Assembly (NCBI RefSeq): GCF_022201045.2
Contig: NC_068563.1
Span: 26,075,001-26,139,000, forward strand
Length of the DNA stretch: 64,000 bases
Direction: 5' to 3'
DNA from: Citrus sinensis
Taxonomy: Eukaryota > Streptophyta > Magnoliopsida > Sapindales > Rutaceae
A model generated the notes under the pieces. That model saw only the letters and a program-made list of their open reading frames with translations, was not told where the DNA came from and searched no databases. The position numbers were made by a program, and so were the translations under genes. Position 1 is the stretch's first letter, and the number at the start of each line of letters is the position of its first letter. This document shows, piece by piece, positions 56,683 to 64,000 of this stretch.

Positions 56683-59600
56683 TCATCTAGCTACCACTTC
56701 CGAAAATGATAAATCACAAGCCGAACATTTTTCCAATTGTGTTGTAGATAATAGTTCAATGCCAATTTCATCAACTTGTTTTGAGAAAGCAGGCTTCTTG
56801 GGAGTATTTCTATTTGTGGTTTCATTCTTGAGCATTGAGGAAACTTGTAACATTGAAGGTCTATCGTTTGGATTCTCCTGGACACACAACAAAGCTATTT
56901 CCAGACATCTCATTAATTTACAAGGGGAATTTGTATCATCTAGTGATGAATCCACAAACTCCACGCCTTTGCCACCTTTCCACAACTCATATGCCTGAAA
57001 TTATCAAGTACCATTTTGTTACATAATTTATACTTCTTAATTAAGTGCGCATATGTGTACTCAGGGTTACTACAGCCGAAGAAACTTACGTGCTCTAGAA
57101 TGCTTAAATTTTCATTGATGCCACATAACATTGAAAGCCTCTTTCCACTTATAATTTGTAGAAGTAAAACTCCGAAACTAAAAACGTCTGATTTGGTAGA
57201 GTATACACCTTGTCTGGCGTACTCAGGAGGAATATAGCCGCTGCATTCAAAATAACCAACAATAAGTAAGTATATATAAATAAGGGATTTCACAATTTAA
57301 TAAATTTGTAAAACCCATTTTAAATTGTGGTAAAAGTCCATTATGCATTTTATTAAAGAGCTGAATTCTTTATATATATATGTGTGTGTGCGCGCGCGCA
57401 CACATGTATATACACATAGGCATATCAAGTAAACACATCATATATGTATTAAAATTCTGTGTTAGCTTGGTCCTCATATTCATACAAACGCATATAACAA
57501 ACAGAAGCTTGAGTAAAGGACATCATTTAGGTGTAATATACTTACATTGTTCCCACAACTTGTTCTGTATTCGCTTCGAGACTCTCTTTTGCAAAAATCC
57601 TAGCCAAACCAAAATCTGAAATTTTAGGTTTCATAGCTTCACCTAACAAAATATTACTAGCTTTCAAGTCTCGATGAATAATAGTCAGTCTTGAATATTC
57701 CTGGAGGTATAAAAGCCCTTGAGTTATCCCTTCAATTATATGAACACGTTTTTTCCAATCCAAAATAAGTCTTCTGATGGGATCTACAACAAATATATAG
57801 TTTTAGACAATAAGTTTTATGCAAATGAATTTTATACACGATTAATATTAACTTGATTTCAGAACAAACCAAAAAGGTAGCAATCCAAGCTTTTGTTTGG
57901 CATGTACTCGTAGACCAGCATCCGTTCCTCACTATCAATGCAAAAACCTAAAACTCTGATAAGATTTACATGTTGGAGTTTGGCAGTAAGCATAACCTCA
58001 TTCTTGAACTCCTCAAATCCTTGTGTGGATGTTTTTGAAAGTTTCTTCACTGCTATCACATTTCCGCAGGGTAATACACCCTGCATCCCAAAAAAAAAAA
58101 ACCATGTTCATATAAAGCTTTCACTAATTAAATAAGCTGAGAAATGTTAGCCTAACAATATGTTACCCTCCAAAGTTGAGGGCACCATTTTTTAAGTCCT
58201 TTAAGTCCCCATGGACGCATAAATCTCCTCTCACAAAATATGGATATGGGTAGAGACATATTCCTAAATATTAGTAGAAGTAGTTATATCTCTCTAGTGT
58301 GAGGTTAGACGTCTCATCTCTAATGTATAGATTTTAAACTATATGTTTTGGGCCTCTGAATTTTACTGTGGATTTTGTGCGCGCGCGCGCGTTACCTTGT
58401 AAACAGGACCATATCCACCTTCCCCAAGCTTATTTCTAACTGAAAATCCCTCGGTGGCCACCTCAATATCAGCAAAATTATATACTCTGAGGTTAGGAAC
58501 ATTTCTGTTAAAGTCTCCAGCTTCTGCTTCATTATTTCCTCTCTTGTTTGATGCTTTAGCAGAGCCCTCTGTTCCGAACATCAACCAAGAGTAAATATTA
58601 GATAATTAATTAAATGTCAGTCTCAGTTACATATATATGAATGAAATACATAGTTATAATTGATAGCTGAAAATTGTTACCTTCAATTAACTTGAGCCTT
58701 TTCATCCTGTTGTATTTATATGCACAAAAGCCTAGAAGGAGAGTCAAAGCTCCCGCTGCAGTCGAAATGAGTACCAAGGACAGACGCCGGTTATTACTAT
58801 GTTCATCTTTGTCAGCTGAAGCAGAAGTAGTCCTGTCTTTTTGTGCTGGAAATATGCATAGTTCACAAATTAATAGTAACTAGCAAGAGATGCCGTAACA
58901 ATCATTATTAATCAGAGAGAACAATTATTGCATATAGAAGTACCTGCAGCTTGAGAAAGCTCCCAATTATGATCATCAAAAGGAATTCGCAACACAAAGT
59001 AACCAAGCAATCTCTTCTCTTTGGCATAGGCGATCTTAGCTCTAACAGCCTCCACATCATCAAAACCAAACCAAACCGTCCCAGTGGAGAAGTAATTCAT
59101 CACATAAGTTGAATTGTACATAACTTGAACATTAGGACCATAGGTCTTGATGTGATTCTTGATATCCCTATAGGTCACAAAGCCACCATTACTCAAAGCT
59201 GGCCCTGTTGCTGCTGCTCCAATACCATTGTCTTCAGGTTTCACAAGCGTCCATGCATAGCCGTAGAAAGGCAAACACAAAACCAACTTATCAGCCGATA
59301 ACCCTCTCTCAATCCATGCCTTTAAAACCTGATCGGTACTTCTAGCATAGCCGCCGCTACTTGAGCCATACAGAGCTGCATGTGCCGCAGTGAAGTTTGT
59401 TGATATAGGCTCGTAGTAGTTAGAAGTAACAACATGAACCCAATTCAAGTTTCGTTGCATCGAATTCACAAGGTACGAATTGTCTGGTGGTGAATAATGA
59501 AACCCTGCGGTCAAGATCAGCTGGGATTGCTGGCGGCTAGAGCTTTTTGCCTCTAATTGTGTGGCAGCAGCTCGCCACTCGTCAAAGAGTATGCCCATAT

Positions 59601-60054
59601 TGAGCATATCGGTGCTTGTGTTAGGAGCTGTCCAAGCAAAATCTAGGCCCTGAAAGCCATAAAGCCTAGCTATTCTTATTGAAGAGTCGATGAAAGATTT
59701 TCTGTGAGAAGAATTTCTTACCATTGAAGAATATATAGAATTGTTTGTATATATTCCTCGTCCAATGGAGAGAAGTGTAGTGATTGATGGGTTCTTTTGT
59801 TTCACAGCGTCCATAAATTTGGGGAATATTTGATTTCCATCAAACGGTGATGATAAAGATAGCTGGTAAGTGGTGGAATTGATATCAGCGTAAGAGCAAA
59901 TAAGGTGAGTGAAGAGATCATAATTTATGCGCGAAATGGCGGACACTTCGCCTGAATACAAGTAACCGACCCTGATCCACGGTTTTGCTTTCGCGGGATG
60001 AAGTTCTGAATAGAACAACATGTGGAAGATGATGCTGATAATTATGGATGCCAT
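56683..60054 (-). CDS. B-type chitinase-like receptor kinase (gene F)
   Basis: Predicted exons (minus strand): 58944-60054, 58681-58845, 58396-58568, 57870-58080, 57546-57783, 57090-57240, 56683-56994; 2361 nt, 786 aa. The exon 3 acceptor used by gene B is mutated (TTAG to TTCG). I use the next AG six bases on, which keeps the frame and drops two residues. Signal peptide about 1-23, GH18 domain 25-370 with D138-F-A-W-T142 in place of DxDxE, membrane helix about 392-413, kinase with [11 protein letters not shown]495, HRD 590-592, DFG 610-612. Close paralogue of gene B throughout. Alternating GC tracts sit at the intron 3 donor and in intron 5, and a 661-bp transposon lies 105 bp upstream of the ATG. 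Likely a membrane receptor kinase with a non-enzymatic chitinase-like ectodomain. Confidence 0.87.
57384..57405. repeat. GT/GC/CA alternating tract in intron 5 of gene F
   Basis: GTGTGTGTGCGCGCGCGCACAC, a purine-pyrimidine alternating and near-palindromic run, absent from gene B. Confidence 0.9.
58376..58391. repeat. GC tract at the intron 3 donor of gene F
   Basis: About seven GC dinucleotides start directly after GTAA of the donor. The orthologous position in gene B is (TG)12. Confidence 0.9.
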
Positions 60055-60159
60055 TTGAGAGGCTTAAGCTTCTTAATTACCACTTCGATGGGAATGGAAA
60101 TGAATGCACACTAAGAGAAATTAAATAAACACAAGTTTCACAGTTCATTAAGTTCTTAT
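60055..60159 (-). promoter_or_regulatory. Proximal upstream region of gene F
   Basis: 105 bases between the start codon and the inserted element. Conserved with gene B over AATGCACACTAAGAGAAATT, so probably 5' UTR or core promoter. No individual element is claimed. Confidence 0.4.
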
Positions 60160-60820
60160 GGGTGCGTTTGGCACACTGCATTGTATTATGCTGTATTGTA
60201 TTATTTTAATGTTAGTGTATTGTATTATGTTGTATTGTATTAGCACTGTATTATAATAATGTTATACAATGTTTGGTGCTACACTGTACTGTATTATTTT
60301 TTTAATTAATTTAAATTAAATATTATATTATATTAATGTTTTATATTATATTAATATATTTAAATTGCATTAATATTTTATGTTATTATTTATATTATTA
60401 TTAATTTTAAATTAATATTATTCAAATTTATTCATATTTAAATATTTTTATTAGTTATAATAAGTTATAAATTTATTAATAAATTATAATGTAAAAATAA
60501 AAAATATACTATTATTGAATGATAAATTATTTATTTATTAATTTATATTAATAATTATAATGTAAAAATAAATAAAATAAAAATATTATATTAAATTAAA
60601 AACTATATTTATTTATTATTTTAATATTATAATAATAATAATAAAGCAAAAAGCAAAAGTTAAAAGCAAAATAAAAAAATAAAAAACAAAGCTAATGCGT
60701 CAGTTGACGCATTAGCCTCCCACCCTAATCTCTTGTAATTTTGTTCCAAACATAGGTTTGGTATTATGTTAATGTGAACAGTGTTATAATACCCCCTTAA
60801 TACTATAACCAAACACACCC
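60160..60820. mobile_element. Small Harbinger/Tourist-like element in the gene F promoter
   Basis: 661 bp, AT-rich. The ends are inverted: GGGTGCGTTTGG on the left and, reversed on the right, GGGTGTGTTTGG. Flanking TAT at 60157-60159 and 60821-60823 is the likely 3-bp duplication. The paralogous gene B upstream sequence reads continuously across this point (CTTATTAAACTATTAACG near 13560). No coding capacity. Confidence 0.78.
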
Positions 60821-62250
60821 TATGTATACTATTAACGTATAGGTTCATTTCGTTGCCCAAAAAAAATCTTATGTACTCCTGATAGGGACACACACATTGC
60901 ATGTTAAGAAGATGATAGGCGATGCGACCATTGCCTAAGAACTAAGATTTTCTTCTATCGCCTAGGTGACTTTTCATGAAGAAAAATAATGTTTTGATTG
61001 ACATTTGGTTAAACTGATGACATATTTCGGGCTACAAATATCAGTATTGTTTTATTAAATAAAAAAAAATTAAATTTATGTGCATGTTGAAGGTAATATT
61101 GCAGTCTTTTGAGCCCGTGTTGAATTTCATTCGAGTGCGTTCATTTATTATCCATCCCCTTTTTTCTCTGAGTCTGCTAGCCGTAGTCATCTTAAAAGGA
61201 TAACATGTTTAATGCGTGTAAATGCACCTCAGAAGTAGTTAAGAAAGACTTGATCAAACCAGATAATTTTCCTCTTAACACAGAAGTAGTTATCGGACTA
61301 ATTAAGATTCTAATCCATTTAAGAAATATTCAAAAAGGGTTATTGTCACTACTTTAGTCCTTGTTTTATTAAAGAAAAAAAAAGATATTTAAAGAAGCAT
61401 CACATAAATCCTTCCTAATTACATTTTGTTTCATTCAAGTTCTTGACTTAATTTGAATGCTTAGAAAAATTAGTAAAAAGGTAAAAATTAAAAAAAAATG
61501 TAAATTCTAGTTATTAGATTAAATATATATAAATTTGCAACAAATAGCAAAAGTTTAGAATATAAAAAACCCTATTTTGTTTACGAAATAAAGAAAATTT
61601 GAATCATTTTCAAAAAAAAAATCTCTAAAAGTTTGAAAACTAAGATTTTAATGTCCTTCTAGACTAACCATAAATAACGTGAATTTACCAAATTAAGCAA
61701 ACTCGAAATATTATTACACAATAAAATTTTACTAATGGAAATAAGAAAACAAAATAAATAACACTCAAATTCGATGTCTAAAAAATAAAGATAAAAATCA
61801 TGAAAGCAATAGAAAAAAAATAAAATAAACTAAAACTTGCAAAATGACCATGAAAGAAATAATTTTTTTTGCTAAACCATGGGGCCGATACATATAGCCT
61901 TATTGTACTAGATTCATCTCGCCGCAAGTTTCAAAACAATATATTATATGTCTTAAACAAACTCTTGTAAATTAAGTTATGACCTTAAAAAATATCCTAC
62001 TCATCTTACATAAATATCCTATGTCACTATATAGCTATACAATAATAATATAATCCAAACACTTATGGAGCATAACTCACGCACCTCCACTAATAACCGT
62101 GAAATTTACTCACATTTTACAAGAGGGAGGAATGTTCTCATTTATTAGGGATTAAACCAAATAGTCTATCTTCGATTTTCTGCTAGGTTGTGTCAGGTTG
62201 GGCTTTTTAGAATTTCTTTGACAAAAAGTCATTCCTTCAACAGCCAAATC
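60821..62250. other. Upstream flank of gene F, duplicated from gene B flank
   Basis: Colinear with about 13570-15650. AT-rich, no gene. It ends where a short segment is duplicated. Confidence 0.65.
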
Positions 62251-62425
62251 TTGGGCCAGTGGGCAATTATGAAAGTCCATTGGATGCATTGGACCAAACT
62301 GAAAGTCCAATTTTTTTTTATTCTTGCAAAAAAAAAATTATATCTTTATATTCTGTTCAACAATCCAAAACTTGGGCCAATGGGCAATTATGAAAGTCCA
62401 TTGGATGCATTGCATCAAACTAAAA
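62250..62425. repeat. ~107-bp partial tandem duplication
   Basis: A segment containing GGGCAATTATGAAAGTCCAT occurs at about 62255-62310 and again at 62363-62420. The paralogous gene B flank has it once (about 15655-15710). The longer open frame across both copies is a by-product. Confidence 0.75.
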
Positions 62426-64000
62426 GTTATATATATATATCAATAAATGAAATGACACAATACAGTTGGCTTGCCGTTGCAATTTGCAAAGCCTCTTTGT
62501 TTGTTATTATTTATTGGCTTATTGCAATAAAGACTAAAGAGAGCTTTGAGCCATGCAGCATGGGAAGCTCCATTAAAAAATAAAAGAATTTAAAGCTTCA
62601 AGGACATAAAGCGTGCCCACCCAATTAAATTTTTCTTTAAAAAAAAAAAAAAAAAAGGCTGCAATTGCAATGACTTGAATTTATCATCAATTCTGGCTTA
62701 ATTTGTCCCCGTCATTTTTTCAAGGAGAATGTCCAACTCAATTGTGACGGCTGCTGCTTCAATTTTAATTTTATTTTTCTCAAGAATAGTCATTTTCATC
62801 CACCATATTCCTGCATCCTGATGCGTCCTTATTGCGTATATTATTATAGGCCACTTTTGGAAGCATAACAATTTTTGCACACATGGTCTCCATCTTGCGG
62901 ACCCAAATGTTGATGATGATATACTTGCACGCTGCAAAATAAGCCTTTTTAATAACTTATCATCTGGTAAATGATGGTTTATTTATTTATTACATAACAA
63001 ATATGTTATGCCATATGCCACCTATTAGTGAAAGATGTTTAAATAACTACTCTTGTAGTAAACTCCTGAATGATGGCAAGTTAGATTTAGACTTAATGCA
63101 CTAACTTCGATATTTTTTTTTTTTTTCACATGGTAATTATTTTCTTCTCGCTAGGAAGTTGCAATGATTGATAACAAGGGAGCATTTTGCTTTAAAACAA
63201 TCCTTAATAGAAGATTTTCTAGAGATGTTTATTATTATTATTATTATTAATCCCGCGTTGGTCAGGATTTGATTACTATAATATTGACGATTCGATTTCT
63301 AACAATTTTGTTTATTATAAAATTAAAACAAATGAGTAGTCATCTAGAAAATCATAATCTCTTTAAAGGCATCAAAAGGCAAGGGCAATGTAAAGTGAAT
63401 GTGAATCTTATTAGTAACATGTTTACACGTGTATTAATCTTAAAATATTTAAATAAATAAACCCAAGATTCTTGGTTCCAATATGAGCTTTATAGTTAAG
63501 GAGACCCACTTCGTATGATGGACTTGTGAGTTGTGAGAGAAATCTCTAGAATTTAATTATGCCGAAAGAATCTTAATCAAATCGTATCATCATAAAAAAA
63601 ATTCCAAATTTTGTTTTCTTCTTTTGACAAAAACCCTCGTTCAAAATGATTCATATAAATTTATCAATAAAAGATTTTGAATCAATTAGAAAATGGAACT
63701 GTCATGTGCACATCTTTTGCTCGATCGTTCAGTCCTTAATCATGTTTTAATTATAACCCAAACACGACAATGACATGTACGATCTACATAAATCCTCGAT
63801 ATTAATTGTCAATTGGTTCTGCGAATTCAATGTGCAAAGTCCCACAAGTCATAATAAATTTAGGAATGAAAAGTACGAGCGGGTAGCAAGAAACCATCAC
63901 TCAATTCCAATTGATATGTACGCTTCATTCATTTTGTCTTTTACATAAATGGAAAAACTAAAAAGCGTAACAATTATTAAACACATGCCCACTGCCCTGC
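62426..64000. other. Intergenic, no gene recognised
   Basis: AT-rich with poly-A and poly-T runs (62640-62657, 63113-63126) and a TTA tract at 63228-63249. Homology to the gene B flank ends near 62510. Short open frames at 62698-62937 and 63269-63460 have no recognisable features. Confidence 0.55.

Noticed and set aside
62188..62583. 131-codon plus-strand open frame
   Set aside because: It is produced by a duplicated non-coding segment, and the gene B flank copy has no matching frame.

Overview
The window is nuclear DNA of a flowering plant. Evidence is introns with GT-AG borders, receptor-like kinases, Copia and Tat-type Gypsy LTR retrotransposons, and plant-specific families (PADRE/DUF4228, ATL RING-H2, trihelix). 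A woody eudicot such as Citrus is my guess from general resemblance; nothing in the sequence proves it.

The backbone is a minus-strand cluster of chitinase-related receptor-like kinases: a secreted GH18 domain, one membrane helix and a Ser/Thr kinase, in seven exons. There are two sister types. A-type members are at 2581-8264, 41194-42548 and 49970-52983; B-type members are at 10171-13480, 46810-47383 and 56683-60054. They alternate A-B, C-D, E-F with homologous spacers, so a two-gene module appears to have been copied three times. By my splicing B, E and F read through in frame (787, 772 and 786 aa). A, C and D are broken. Every member whose GH18 motif can be read lacks the catalytic acid, so the outer domain looks like a sugar-sensing or decoy module and not a working chitinase, as known for tobacco CHRK1.

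Region by region. 1-2580 holds a plastid-type tRNA-Arg(UCU) gene and a palindrome-rich DNA transposon that truncates gene A. 2581-8264 is pseudogene A, with a 3.2 kb CACTA-like element in intron 3. 8265-10170 is spacer with a SINE. 10171-13480 is gene B. 16637-22051 is a young Copia element with two nonsense codons. 23968-39919 is a 16 kb Tat-type Gypsy element with an uninterrupted 1881-aa gag-pol, a 48-copy 121-bp tandem array and an antisense gene. 39920-40791 is a rearranged PADRE gene fragment. 41194-42548 is pseudogene C. 42889-44530 is a Pack-MULE carrying RING and trihelix fragments. 46810-47383 is remnant D. 49970-52983 is gene E, with a three-LTR TRIM element 47 bp before its start codon. 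54682-55850 is a Harbinger-type element. 56683-60054 is gene F, with another small element in its promoter. The rest is AT-rich spacer, much of it duplicated between modules.

Because the spacers are paralogous, empty sites for several insertions lie inside the window. This gives direct evidence for element ends and target-site duplications.
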